Of a stretch of 64,000 nt of DNA, positions 10,516-22,586 are shown one piece after another (positions within the stretch are counted from its first letter, which is position 1; every line of letters begins with the position of its first letter). The stretch comes from Panicum virgatum (Eukaryota; Streptophyta; Magnoliopsida; Poales; Poaceae). The position numbers were made by a program, and so were the translations under genes. The notes beneath the pieces were generated by a model that had not been told where the DNA came from, searched no databases, and saw only the letters and a list, made by a program, of their open reading frames with translations. The DNA lies in the NCBI RefSeq assembly GCF_016808335.1, contig NC_053148.1:46268930-46332929 (forward strand), in the 5' to 3' direction.

Positions 10516-13500
10516 TCAGAACTCTACTGACCCGACCGACGCAATCCCGGTGCTTAGGCTTCTTGACTCCTGCCTGCTAACGTAGTCATCACAGCTGCTA
10601 CCGAGCCTTCTCGCTGGGGCTGAGCTCAGAAGCTCAAGCCCCTGCTTGCCCATCTGCTGCACCTCCTGCGGGGAGAGTATCTTTATGCAGGATACCGTAC
10701 TCACGAATTCCCTGCAGGTTGCAATGCAATGTAAGGGAGCGTGAAAAAGCAACATGGAATTGTTCAGAAGGTATCACTAGGACAGCCTAGAGAACATACT
10801 GCCAAGGGTCGTCGCCAACGAGAAGGACGTCCTCCTCTCGGTCGACGAATACAAGCTGCCAGCCTGATCTCATAGGGTCTTCCAACTGGCCCTCAAGGCC
10901 AAATAGGCGCCCTAGTTCCCTACGGAGCTCATGATAGCTACTAAACCTAGTGATATCAAGCGACCTTCCGTAGGTTCCAGATTTGTAAACCTGTCATTCA
11001 AATGGAAGAAAAATTGCAAATCAATAAACATCTAATTCTCCAAAAGTTAGAAAACATAATTGACGATTATTATTATCACAGCAATGTAATGGTTAAAAAC
11101 GTGGCAATGCACAGTTGTCAATAGTCTATGAATTCTTGTGATATGGAAATATTTTTTCTTGAACAAGCAGGAGAGCTGCTTATCTTTGTATTAAGAGAGG
11201 AGATATGGAAATATTCACTCACCTTCACGAAGGTTGCAGGTGGTCGGTTCACTTGATCAGAATTATCTGAACAAGGCACATAACCAGCATCATCTAAGCA
11301 GCCCGAAGAATTTAGCGTGTGATCCAAAGGGAAATCGTTCTGGGAAGGGCTCAGGAAATTGGTGGAATAGGGTATAGCAGTTGAATCATTCCCATTCTGC
11401 AAGCCTGGGATACCTCCTTGCATTAGTAATGACTGTGAATCTATACTAACACCAAACAAGAGATGATTTTGAGGATCAGAATTCACATCTTGATCCAAGC
11501 ACCCTCTTCCAGGAAGTGGTGCCAATGCAGAGCTTTGAGGTATACTAGGCGGTGTAGAATCCAATTGTTCCATCTGTGACGTAACCTGGGTCCGAGAGGG
11601 AAGCAAAGACTCCACTGCAACTCGCTTTGACGACCATGGGTCAGCGACAGGTACTGCAGTGGGCCTTGGCATGCTCAGGTGAGAAGCTGCTTCTGACGAG
11701 AAAGGCCTCAGCGTATTTTGCATGGCGGTGGCATTAGATGGAGACAATGAGCTGATAGTCGTTTCTGCAAAGCTCTGCGCCTGTGAGAATGGTAGTATTG
11801 GTTGCAGCGCCACAGGTGAAGACTGAGGGGCTGATGACAATTGAGAAAATGCTGACAATGCATTAGACACAGACTGGTAGTTGGTCATGTTGTTCTGCTG
11901 TTGCATCTGCTGATGTTGAGGCACTTGCAGGCACTGTGATTGCTGCTGTGATTCCTGCTGCTGTTGCTGGGTTTGCAGCTGGGGCTTCTGCTCATTAAAT
12001 GATTGGTTGCGTTGGATCTGCTGCTTGAGGAGCTCAGGCTGACCCTGGCCATGGATTGTGCTCTCAGGGATGTTTTGAAGGTATGGCTGCTGCTGAAACT
12101 GAGGCTGCACTTGCTGCAAAATCTGGCTCGACAGAAGTGGCGCAGCTCGACCAGCTATGTTCTGTGGCTGCTGGAACTGCAGTATCGTGGATGACACTTG
12201 CTTCGTTGGATCCTGGAAAGCAGCTGTGGCCATCGCCTGATACATGTCAGGTTGCAGACCAAGAAAGGAAGCATCCAGCCTTGGCTGCATCCAAGGATTC
12301 ACACCAAGTCCGCCAAAATTTAACGACTGAAAACCAGGGTTTGCAGTATCTCGAAGCCACATAAGAGAGTTAGTCAGGTCATCATCCTTACCACCTACAG
12401 ATAAACATCATAGAAAAGGTTATTGGCCGTAGAATGTATACTTTGAAATTATTTGAGCAAACATATCTACAAAGGCCAACATCAACTCCACCTCATACCA
12501 TGCAGAGAAGGCAAGCCTGTTGGCCATGGACGCTTAAGCCTCAGTGGAAAAGGAGATGGATACATTGGGAAAGTTGTCAGGGGCTCAATCTCCCATAATG
12601 ACACCCTTGGCTGCCTCTCTCCAGCAGTTGATTCATCCCAGCCAACCTAAATTATTCAAAGGCAAATTTGTGATCATAATAAGCCATGAAGCATGAACTG
12701 GTGAGAGTAAACAACCTTGTATAGGGTACTATCATCTGGTCTAATCGAAAGCTTGCAATATTATATGCTTGAACAACACCTCAAGAGCTTATAGTAACTA
12801 TTGGCAAAAACAGCAGCAAGCAAGTCCAAAATATACCTTAACAGAACGCCAGTGTGAATTTGGCCACCGAACAGAATCAAGATCACTGATTCCGGTAATC
12901 GTTCCCATGTATCTGGCATTATGAACATTTCATCAGGTTAAACTGCTAATATGCTAGTTTAGTATCGAGTGAAGGCAGGAAGTATAGACATATGGCCAAA
13001 TCCAGATATCATGTTAACAAATGCCCTAACCCACAAAAGTAGGGCAGAGGTGACGAGAAGGAAATTGATCCAAGTCCAAGAAAAGTGAAGATGAAACAAA
13101 ATAAAACTATAAGAAGCTCAAGCAGCGACTAAGTTCACACAGGGCTAAAACATAGGTAAAGTTGTCAACAAATTTTGACTTACCTCCTAACACTAGATTC
13201 TTCTGTCTCAAAAAGCATCCTGAAACGCATGCCCACAGATATACGCGTATGATACACTGCCTTCACATATTTTGCAAGCGGTATGACAAACTCTGAAGGG
13301 CTTGCCCTGCAAAAACAAATGTTAAAACATTTGAAGGAGAGATAGCCAAAAAACAAATTGAGTATAAACACTCATACCCAAAAAAACAAATTGAGTATAA
13401 CCATTCTACCTTGGGTTATAGAAAATTGTAAAGCGGCTATTTGTTGAAGCAGCATGAGCAGCTGCAGCAAGAAGACCAATATGCATGCTATCACTCGATA

Positions 13501-15529
13501 AGACTGAAGATGGCATGACGGTTTGTAGCCGATTTGCCCGGCGAATTCCCAGAAGAAGCTGGTTATTGTCATTCCTGACAACACAGTGAGATATATAAAC
13601 ACAAACAAGAGAAACTATCTGATGGGAGTGGAACAACACAAGTGAGCGTAAGTAACTATTTTTGAAATATACTGGAAGTATGAACACACCAGATAAAGAG
13701 GACTGAGTCACCAGCAACGAGTCTCTTTGCACTAACAAAGACACTCCAGCCAGTAGTTAGAAGATGCCGCTTTGGCTGACCTGCATCAGGATGATATTTA
13801 AAATATTACGAACAGTCCTTATCACGGAATGCACAGCAGACAGATTTGAAGGGTAAAATTACTCACCGCGAAATATGTGACGAAATTTCCACTCATTGCC
13901 ATGAAGATCTTTTGCAATCAACTCCTGGCAGGGAGGTTGCTGAGTGAAATCCTACATAGTTATTGGAAAAGCAAACAATCAGTGATTAAATTCACTTTCA
14001 ATAACAAAAAACAGTTCAAACAATAAGCTGAAACTTCACGGTAGCTGCACAGACCAGTGGAGGAAACACTTTCTCAGCTGCTCGACGTGGAACAGAGAAT
14101 CCACCATGTGTACTTGTGTCACTCGCAGTTAATGTTTTGCAAAAATAGTTTGTTGGCTGCTTATTGGCAGAACCTAATTCAGCAGGTAAATATGGGTCCT
14201 TCAGTTCTTGCTGCACAAAAAGCAAGGAAAACGTTACTCATGGGCACCAAGAAAAATCTGCATATAACCACAAGTAGTTAGAAACTGCATGATGTACCGG
14301 GTTGAGTGGTTGTAATGTCATCTGCGCATACACCTCATCTGTCTCTGCATCAGCCTGAAGGAAGAAAATAGCACAGATGCTTTAACACAGAGTTAACACT
14401 TAGATTACTTGCTCATGTGAAAAGGGTATTATAAGGCTCCACACTTACATGCATCGTCACATTATGCAGTTGGCATATAAGCTGTGGAGGCAGATTAGGA
14501 TAATTGGGGATCTGAGACTCCATTTCCTTGTTTGTTGATGCTGCTACCTGCAGCGGAAATTCACCAAGGACTTGCGTAAAAAAGGCAGAATTTTTCGAGT
14601 TCTGAAAGAACAAGTCAGATTTTGAGTTTGACAAAGAAAGAAAGGCACCACTTGTATATGATTCAGGATCGTGCGAATTTTTGTGCTGGAGTGAAATAGC
14701 CCTAACCTGCTCGCTGTGACCCTGAGGGAAGTACACCACCCGGCTACCCACCGCCGGCAAGGAAACAAGGGGTCCGGCGCAGGCATGCCACAACTCCGAG
14801 TTCAGACACTTGTGCTCCTCAACAGCTGTAATGGCAAAAGTATTTAAGCAGAAGATTCCATACCGCAAGTTTTAATTGAACGATAGCCCAATAGAGAATG
14901 AACTGGTACCATCTTCAGATGTTTATATGAAGATGGTCGCAGAAGGTGAGTATGGTAGTGGTAGGAAATAAAGTTCAAAGTGAATGAATTGAGAATCAAT
15001 AAATCAATAAAGACTATTAATTCCTATAAATACGCTTAATTGAAACAAAAAAAGGGCAGCAATTTTTCCATCTTACATGGAAACGACCAACTATTCGGGT
15101 GGAAATACCTACAAATCCATTCCCAGGAAAGAACAATCTCGAGAAATCAGCCGTACAGCAAGAACTGAACCAAAAAAAAAAAGTCCAAAATCGAAAGAAA
15201 ACTGGCTTCCAAGTTCACGATAACACCTCCGAAAGAAATCATCAAAATAAACCGAGACGGCACTCCGGAGTCCGGATTCAAACTCGCCGCAATGGGTGGC
15301 TGCAGGATCACACGCGGTCACATAGCAGCCTTCAAATAAACGCTTACAAAGACAGAAAAACCAAACACCAGCCGTGCGAACGCCAAATTACACCACGGAG
15401 GAAGAAATGAACTTAAAAGCATTAATGAGCAAGCCACGGAGCACGGAGGAGTCGGCATGGCAGGGAAGTACCTTCCGGCGAAGCCGCCTGGGCCGGGAGG
15501 ACGCTGCCGGACGACGACGAGAGCCTCAT
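10516..15529 (-). CDS. ARF17: Auxin response factor, class A activator (ARF6/ARF17-like)
   Basis: Nuclear transcription factor that binds auxin response elements and mediates auxin-dependent activation. Exons on the minus strand: 15529-15472, 14825-14707, 14547-14449, 14354-14298, 14210-14055, 13951-13867, 13780-13690, 13574-13410, 13306-13184, 12912-12837, 12646-12499, 12394-11223, 10990-10800, 10711-10516. They sum to 2736 nt, 911 aa, in phase throughout. Start [19 protein letters not shown] matches rice ARF17 from memory. A B3 DNA-binding domain lies at about 130-235 ([20 protein letters not shown]), an ARF ancillary domain at about 277-350, a Gln-rich activation region at about 393-780 and a PB1 domain at about 784-880 (lysine in VYKSG; acidic GDDPW). 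Gln-rich middle plus PB1 indicates an activator. A miR167-type site lies in exon 13. Rice has a close paralogue, so the exact symbol is less sure than the class. Confidence 0.95.
10851..10871 (-). promoter_or_regulatory. miR167 target site in the ARF mRNA
   Basis: On the mRNA strand the site reads AGATCAGGCTGGCAGCTTGT. It pairs with miR167 (remembered as UGAAGCUGCCAGCAUGAUCUA) over nearly its whole length, with mismatches only at the ends and one internal position. It encodes part of the PB1 region (RSGWQLV), the position where ARF6/ARF8-class genes carry their known miR167 site. The site is seen in the sequence; regulation is inferred from the family. Confidence 0.85.
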
Positions 15530-16632
15530 TTTCCTTCCCCGTTGCCGACGGACCAATCAGACTGCCGGCCCCGCGATCTGAGGGCGGTATAAGAGCGGGG
15601 GAAGCAAGGGGGGAGCGTAGGAAAGATTCCTCCTTTTTGAGGCCAAATCACAGCGCCTTCCCGAAGGAAACCATCACTTTCCCGGTTCCGCAGCTAGCCC
15701 CGTTTCTTTTTTTCACCGCGAGCCGCGATTGCGGAACCCGAAGATGAAAGCCGCCGCCGAAGCCGAAGCTAGGCGCAATCTTTTCCTTCTATCTATGTAC
15801 CAGAGAAAACAAAGCGAATTTGCTCGTCACTTGGAAGGGCAGCAAGAGAGCGGCGAAAAGCTGCGATCTTTGGGCGGCCGGAGGGGAGCCGCCGGAATGC
15901 GCAGGGCAAGTTACCTCGTCCCCGGAGCCCGAGCAGCGTCCCTCCGTCCCCCGCCGCCGCCGCTGGCTCGATCCGAGCGGCCGCCGCGGCGTCAGATCCC
16001 GCGGCCGCGAGGTGGAGACGATTAGCGCCGCGGTCCCCGCGCCGCGCTCCGGCAGATCCGCCCGCCACCGCCGGGGAGCATGCTCGCTCGCCTCGCCGCT
16101 CCTCCCACTTCTCCCCCTCCCTCTCGTCGCTTCCTTCTCGCGCGCGCGTGCGGCTGGGGGGAGGGAGCTGAGAGCCTGAAACAGTTGCGGGCGAGGAGAA
16201 GTGCTCCCGCTTCCTGCTCCGGTGTGCTTTTGCTTAGCTAGCTCGCTCGCTTGCTCGTTTGGCGCTCGCTTGCAGCTTCCTCCCCTCCGGGCTCCGGCTG
16301 CTACTCCCCAAGTTTGTTCTCGGGGTTTTAACCCCACGAGTGGTGCTCCTCTTTTTCTTCCCGACCCCTCTCCTCTCCCTCTCTCCCTCCCATGCGCGAT
16401 TTTTTTGTCAATTCTCTGTGTCCTCCCTCGCCCACTCTACTAGTTCTGCGCGAGACGTGCAATCGCACATGTACAGTGCCCCGCGTGGCGCCGCCTCCCC
16501 CTGACCTCACGTCCTCATCGGCCATCAGTCCCCTCCCTCCCCGCTGTCCTTCACCACGGCAAGCGCGGATTAGCAGCCTCGCTAATCGCGTGCGCTGGTA
16601 CGGAAACGGCCATTAGCACAGTGGCTGACTGA
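15530..16632 (-). promoter_or_regulatory. 5' leader and promoter region of the ARF gene
   Basis: GC-rich sequence upstream of the ARF ATG, rich in CG dinucleotides and, nearer 16200-16450, in pyrimidine tracts on the plus strand. A possible 5' UTR donor (GACGAG followed by GTAACTTG) is at about 15913 on the minus strand and a possible acceptor (CCCTCAG) at about 15578; these would remove a leader intron but are unproven. No TATA box is obvious. Open frames here overlap on both strands and match nothing known. Confidence 0.5.
15648..15674 (-). CDS. Short upstream ORF in the ARF leader
   Basis: A nine-codon frame (ATG, seven more codons, TGA; peptide MVSFGKAL) lies about 119 bases upstream of the main ARF start on the same strand. 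It would be in the leader if transcription starts upstream of 15674 and the optional leader intron is not removed. ARF transcripts often carry uORFs that reduce translation. No protein evidence; function inferred. Confidence 0.3.
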   Translation of the reverse strand: MVSFGKAL

Positions 16633-16917
16633 GGGTGTGTTGAGATCCTTGAAAAGTAGGGAGAAAAAGTCACATCCCACACTGTATCACACTGTAGCAT
16701 TTTTCGTTTGTTTGTGATAAATATTGTCTTATCATAGCCTAACTAGGCTCAAAAGATTCGTCTTGCAACGTACATCAAAATTATACAATTAATTTTTTTA
16801 TTTACCTACATTTAGTACTCCATACATGGGTTATTTGCTATATTTAATGTTTCGATGTGATTTTGATGTGATGGAAAGTTTGATTTTTGTAGGGGGGTTT
16901 TGGATCTAAACGGGGCC
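16633..16917. mobile_element. MITE, GGGTGTGTT-end family, TSD TGA
   Basis: A 285-bp element flanked by TGA on both sides (16630-16632, 16918-16920). Its ends GGGTGTGTTGAGATCC and GGATCTAAACGGGGCC are imperfect inverted repeats. The interior shares CTAACTAGGCTCAAAAGATT and the CTACATTTAGTACTCCAT block with the element at 24689-24953, so the two are family members. Confidence 0.75.
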
Positions 16918-17010
16918 TGAGAGCTCTGTAGTCTGTACTGCACAGACAGTTGTTAGGACTGCTACGCGACGCTGTTGACAGGTACTGTGCTGAGTTACGC
17001 ACTCGAGAGT

Positions 17011-17320
17011 AAGGTCTCGTTTAGATTCCAAAAAGATTGGTAAATTGTTTTTATGGTGTATTAAATGTAGTCGAAAAAAACCGCATTACACAAATAGATT
17101 GTGGATCGCGAGACGAATCTAATGAAACTAAATTAGATCATGATTAGACACTAAATTATTATAGTAAAATCACAATAAATATATGTTAATAATGAATTAA
17201 TTAAGCCCATTAAATTCGTCCCGTAGTTTACGGATGAAATCTGTAATTAATTTTATGATTAGTCTATATTTAATTTTTTAAATGTGAAAAATTACTTTTT
17301 AAAATTCCAAAAGAGCACAC
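17011..17320. mobile_element. MITE-like element, right end degraded
   Basis: The left end GGTCTCGTTTAGATTCC and the internal GCGAGACGAATCTAATG motif match other MITEs in this window. The right end stops at AAAATTCCAAAAGAGCAC without the expected terminal complement, so it is truncated or diverged. No clear target duplication is visible. Confidence 0.6.
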
Positions 17321-19569
17321 TCTAACTGAAGTCACGGTAAAACTCCAACCCCTGGCCAAGTGCAGCAGCGACTGAAGCTGGAGCTGAGCTGGGCAGTGGG
17401 TGTGGTGTGGGCTTTGAGTTTTGACCGCCTGCCGTGTCATGCTCATTGAAGCAGTGGAGTAACTGCCCGTGCTAGCAGTACCGGACTTGACTTGCCCCCC
17501 TGCTGCTGCGACGCTTTTTGACATGAATACGGAGGAGCTCTGGATTCCGATGAGCTGCCATGGTCATCGCTCGTCACCCCGTAGGATCGAGCAGTAATAA
17601 ATCGTGAAATTGATTGGAGTGGTTACAGGTTCCGGCAGCAAGTGAAACCGCAGCGGCAGCAGCAGCTTCCACACTGACGCCTGGCGATCCGTCCCTGTCC
17701 GAACACGGTAGCAGCAGCCTCTCGAGCCAAATCTGGCCACATGTGCAACTCCCAAAAGAAATCAAAACCCTAGGATAGGATAGCGGATAGGAAGGGACGG
17801 CCATGGTCCATCCATGGCCGCGAGATCGACGGATCGTCGACGGCGATCGGCGACGACGTTATGGGTCCTCTCCACTGGGCTGGACCGGAGCGGAACTGTT
17901 CCTGTCGACGTAGTACAGGTGAGAACGGACGGAACGGAACGGGAAGCGTGAGCATCCGCCACCCGGCGGTCGACGAGACCCATCGACGGCCGTCCCCGTC
18001 GCGTACGCCGAGACGTCGACGTCGACCTCCTGACAGATACGGTACGAGGAGAGCAGGGAGACCCGGCCCGAGCGTCGGCGGCGGCGGCGGCGGCGGCGGC
18101 GGCTCCTCCTCTCGTTTTCCGGCGGCATCGAGAAGACGGAGATGGCTCGATCGAGCTGGGGAATCTCGTTTGCATTTTATTTTATTTTCTTATGCGTCAT
18201 CGATCGAAATAATTTTGGGAAAAAAAGCAGATACGATACGGTGCCACGTGGGCTCCCCGCCGCCTGTGACTGTCAGGTCAGGCGGTGTACGGGTTCCTTG
18301 GGCCATGCTATTTCTAGCATGTGTCAGGAATCGTTGACTTGACCAGGTTTTCCATCACTTTTTTTTCTTATTTTTCCCTCGTTGAACGGAAGGCAAAACC
18401 GCAAAAGGCTTTGAACCAGTTATTTTAATTTCACACAAAAAATACAGGGCCTTGATGACTGGCACGTACTACTCCAGCACCGTTTGTACTTGTCCATCGC
18501 CGTCTCGGGGAAAGTTTCCGGTCGACGGCGACCTGACTGCTCGTCCGCGGCAGGGCCAGGAGGCTCCGGTCGCGCCGCGTCGGCGTCGGCTTGGCCGTCG
18601 GCAGCCGAAAAGGAGGTTGCCCCGCCGGCCGCTAGCGGCGGCTTGGCGCGACGCGCGGGGGCGCGCACGGGCACACGCCCGTGCGCGCGCGGTTTGTGCA
18701 AGAAGCAACCGCCACTCCGGCTCGCTCACGCGTTCCGCGCCGCGCACGGCGACACGCGGCGGCGGTGACGGCAGCGGCGCACGTTCCTGCTTACCGGAAC
18801 AGCCGGCCCAACTGCCCCGGCAGCTTGCCCTTGCCGTTTTCGAGCACGGGCATTTCCAGGCCACAGGCGCCAGCGCCGGCGGCGGTTGCCTTGGCGTCGG
18901 GTTTGGGGGGAAGGAAGCGCCGCGAACGGAGGGAGTCGCGGCAAGCCGGAACGCGAGATGCCCCTGCGCGCGGAGGGGCCGCCAATCATTGCCCCTCCCG
19001 GGGCCCAGCGGCGGCACAGATCGCAGGCCGTGGGCCAGCCATCTGCCAGGGGGGTTGGATCGTGGTAGCTATAGTCGGTCTCGGTCCGGGTACGGCCTCC
19101 TCGCCGCGCGCCCCGGCCGGCGGCCCCGTCCGGCGGCGGCGCGGCCGGGGCGACCCGCCCGACAGCGGCACGGTCCGCGGGGGACCAGCAGCCTGCCGCC
19201 TGCCTACTGGCTGGCGCGGCACGCGGGGGCGACGACGCGGGCAGGCCCGTGTCCGTCCAAGGAACATGTGGTGACTGGCGGGGATCGCTGAGCCGAACAT
19301 GATCGATCCGTCGCAGGGCAGCGGCGTATGGCGACGGCCGGCACGGTGGTGCGCGCCGCGTCGGCGTCGGCGTCGGCGAGGGGGACGAACGGACGACCGT
19401 GACGCGTACGTACGTTTGACTGGACTGGACTGAACGATCCGGCTCCCGGTCTTCATGAGCGCTGGAGCTAATGAGCTGGAACCAGGGAGTGTGCGAGCAG
19501 GGCGTTCAGTCTCAATGGAAATGTCATGAAGGTTTTATAGTATTAAATATCATCAATTTTGTTGATATA
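17321..19569. other. GC-rich intergenic stretch without a recognised gene
   Basis: Very GC-rich, especially 17780-18160 and 18480-19400, with a (GGC)n run near 18077-18102. Long open frames occur in most of the six frames, as expected from composition, and none shows a domain I recognise. It could be an unmethylated CpG-rich regulatory region or captured DNA. I see no gene structure with convincing exons. Confidence 0.5.
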
Positions 19570-19855
19570 GGCCTTGTTTGGATGCCATTCAGGGTTAAAT
19601 GAAGTCTATTTGAAAACCTTTTCAGGGATATGTGTAACTTTTCGCGACGAATCTAATGACAGTAATTAATCGATGATTAGCTACAATGAGGCTGCAGTAA
19701 CCATCATCTAATTACACGATCAAAGATCTCATTAGATTCGTCAGGGTTTCTAGCGCAGGATTCTGGAGTTGGTTTTGTAAACTAACTTTATTTAATACAA
19801 TAATTAGCAGTCAAAGTGTTACTGTTCCTAGAATTCTAGGAAACCAAACAAGACC
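19570..19855. mobile_element. MITE, GGCCTTGTTTGG-end family, TSD ATA
   Basis: A 286-bp element with ends GGCCTTGTTTGGATGCC and AAACCAAACAAGACC, flanked by ATA on both sides (19567-19569, 19856-19858). The internal paired motif CGACGAATCTAATG / CATTAGATTCGTC is shared with the 29690 and 50938 copies. Confidence 0.8.
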
Positions 19856-20895
19856 ATAGTAAGGGGGGAGAACGATGGAGTTTCACGAGATGTGAGGAGA
19901 GTTTCATCACCATGAAATTCATCTGGCCACAGTTATCTATTTTTCAATCTAGATAATTGTGCCCATAAAACACCTACAGAGTCGGGTCTTATCACCGTAG
20001 TTTCAAAAAAAAGTCTTATCACCATTGCAGCACCAGCAATGGTATGCGAGTCTATATCAAACAAGCATCAATAAATCTATATATTATTATAAGATATGTT
20101 TTCATGATTTACTTCGTTGGCGTACTAGTTGTTAATGCTCCTCAATATATAGGATTAAACAAACTTAGTTGGACTTAGCATAGACTTAAAAGCTCCTTAT
20201 TTTGGAATAAAAAAACAAGGCATAAATGTTTATTGAATTGTCGTAAACTCACGCTTTGATGGATTTTAGACAAAGGACTATGTTTGGGATCGAGGTCATG
20301 ACATTTTCTTATGGCAATCCTGTTTTTTTTTTAAATAACATTTTTTTTCTAGTCATGCTGCATCGTGTAGAGCTTTGTCGGTCATGGCGGCGTTGCCGAC
20401 TGTGTTGGTCGTCGACCACGACCAGCATGGGCATGGAGCCTCGCCGCCTAGTTTCTTCCATCCCATCCATGGCATGCATGGCACCAACCAAGCGAGGGCC
20501 ATTAAATCCCCCCGCGGGCCCACCCGCCAGCGGCCATGTCCTTCCCCAATGTCGCAAGCGCCTCGATCCATGCCTGGATAGCTCGCGCGCCTTGTCATGG
20601 AGGGCGGAGCTCTGGCCGCTGCAACAGTGAAAGGGTTCGCCGGCCCATCACGCACGCTGCTCCGATCGGCTCGCCCCCGCCGCCGGCCGTCCCCACACGG
20701 ATCGGGGCTCCGGCGCAGAGATAGGAGCAGAGGCCCCGCAGCAGGACCATGGGGGGCCATTGGCCCCTCTCCGTCCTCATCATCCCGCGCCCTGGGACCC
20801 CTCGCCCTCGCCCTCGCCCATGGTCCCTCCACCACCCTCCCTCCCTCCCTCTCCCTGGTGTGTACCACACGCCGGGGAAAGGACGGCGGCTTTAG

Positions 20896-20900
<5 letters not shown>
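19856..20900. other. Intergenic, no gene seen
   Basis: AT-rich to about 20350, then GC-rich to 20900. Overlapping open frames between 20256 and 21085 on both strands reflect composition and the CT repeat rather than a recognisable protein. Confidence 0.5.

Positions 20901-20950
<50 letters not shown>
20901..20950. repeat. (TC)n microsatellite
   Basis: Fifty bases of uninterrupted TC dinucleotide directly upstream of a 218-bp tandem duplication. Confidence 0.98.
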
Positions 20951-20952
<2 letters not shown>

Positions 20953-20954
20953 CC

Positions 20955-21392
20955 GCGAAGCCATGGGTCAAACACGTCGCCTCCTTTTTCCCCTTCCCCG
21001 CGTCGGCAATGGTGAAAGCGGGGGTTGCTCGCTTGCTTGCTTGCCCTAGGAGGCGAACAGCCTTTGGGATCAGATCACAACGCAACTAGTGGGGCAGGTG
21101 CTGCTGCTTCCAGTACCAGCAGTGGAATTGGAGTGCCGCCATGGGCAAACACCTCAGCTCGCAAAAACGGTAGCGAAGCCATGGGTCAAACACGTCGCCT
21201 CCTTTTTCCCCTTCCCCGCGTCGGCAATGGTGAAAGCGGGGGTTGCTCGCTTGCTTGCTTGCCCTAGGAGGCGAACAGCCTTTGGGATCAGATCACAACG
21301 CAACTAGTGGGGCAGGTGCTGCTGCTTCCAGTACCAGCAGTGGAATATTGGAGTGCCGCCATGGGCAAACACCTCAGCTCGCAAAAACGGTA
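20955..21392. repeat. 218-bp tandem duplication, two copies
   Basis: The block starting GCGAAGCCATGGGTCAAAC at 20955 recurs at 21173, a period of 218 bp, and the second copy runs to about 21392 (CGCAAAAACGGTAG). The copies are nearly identical; the clearest difference is a 2-base AT insertion in the second (GGAATATTGG against GGAATTGG). The near identity suggests a recent event. No known protein is encoded. Confidence 0.92.
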
Positions 21393-21645
21393 GGTGGCCA
21401 GCGTCCTAGAGCTGCGAGTTTTCGGCACCTATCCATGCATGATCCATCCCTCTGCCAGCGTGCGTGCCTCTGCCCTCTGGGGTAAACCATCCACACGCCA
21501 TGCTCCGCTACGGCAAGTTCGTTCTTGCTACTACTCCATTCGTCAGATTCCCATCGACGTTTCAGAAACAGACTCCTTCCCCTGAACTCCACACACGAGG
21601 CAAGGCATTTCAGTTTCTTGCTGTTTCTGTATGGTGGAACAGCTT

Positions 21646-21895
21646 GCCCTTTGTTTAGATGTCTTCAAAATTCCAAAACTTTATAAGATTTCCCGTCACA
21701 TCGAATCTCGAATCTTTGAACGCATGCATGAAATATTAAATGTACCTAAACAAAATAACTAATTACATAGTTTGTCTATAATTTGCGAGACGAATCTTCT
21801 GAGCCTAGTTAATTTATGGTGGAACAATAATTACCAAATACAAATGAAAGTGCTACAGTATTTTACATCCAAAATTTTATGCATTTAAACAAGGG
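21646..21895. mobile_element. MITE, CTT-flanked
   Basis: The ends GCCCTTTGTTTAGATG and CATTTAAACAAGGG are imperfect inverted repeats, and CTT flanks both sides (21643-21645, 21896-21898). Internal TGCGAGACGAATCTTCTGAG and AGCCTAGTTAA motifs belong to the same MITE superfamily as its neighbours. Confidence 0.7.
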
Positions 21896-22524
21896 CTTGA
21901 TCGTCCGTCCGTCCCAGTTTTTTCAGAGACTCGCCTGACACAAATGCTCATGGACCTGATCGATCTTTTTATCTTGTCCATGGACACAAGTGTGCGTGTG
22001 CGTATCATATCATATCCCAGTCATCTGGCACAAAAATACAACTGAAGAATGGTGTGATCCCCCTATTCATGCATCAGCCTGATGACTAATTCCGTTCGCA
22101 TTTCTCGAACCCATCCACAATGCCGGTCTGAAAACAAGGGCTCCGTCGACGGGGATGAGGCAGCGGCGGCGAGCTCTAAAGCTGCTTTTGGCATTATTCT
22201 AGGCCACAGCATGTGCTGCGAGGACCCCCAAAAACAGAGAAGGCTCTGGGTGTGTGGGGCTGCTGCTGCCCGCTTCCAAGCACAAAAACAAAGGCATTGT
22301 TTACATACCTGTATAAACAACAAAAACAAAGTACTACAAGTTTATAAACATAAAATTTAGATCAGAGGCCAAAGGCGGTGCAAACCGGGCCTAGAAACCC
22401 CAAAATAACGCATAGCAAGGACCAAAGCAAAGTGCTTGATTATTTGTACTACCTGTATTTTTAATTTTGCATCCCTTGTTCCCAAGCAGCTATCTCTTCG
22501 AAGTTTGAATTTTATTTTCCACCC

Positions 22525-22528
<4 letters not shown>

Positions 22529-22583
<55 letters not shown>
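22529..22583. repeat. (CT)n microsatellite
   Basis: About 55 bases of uninterrupted CT dinucleotide. Confidence 0.98.

Positions 22584-22586
<3 letters not shown>

Noticed and set aside
18452..19291. A 279-codon frame in a GC-rich intergenic block
   Set aside because: Long frames exist on both strands in several phases at once, as extreme GC content predicts; no domain and no supporting splice structure.
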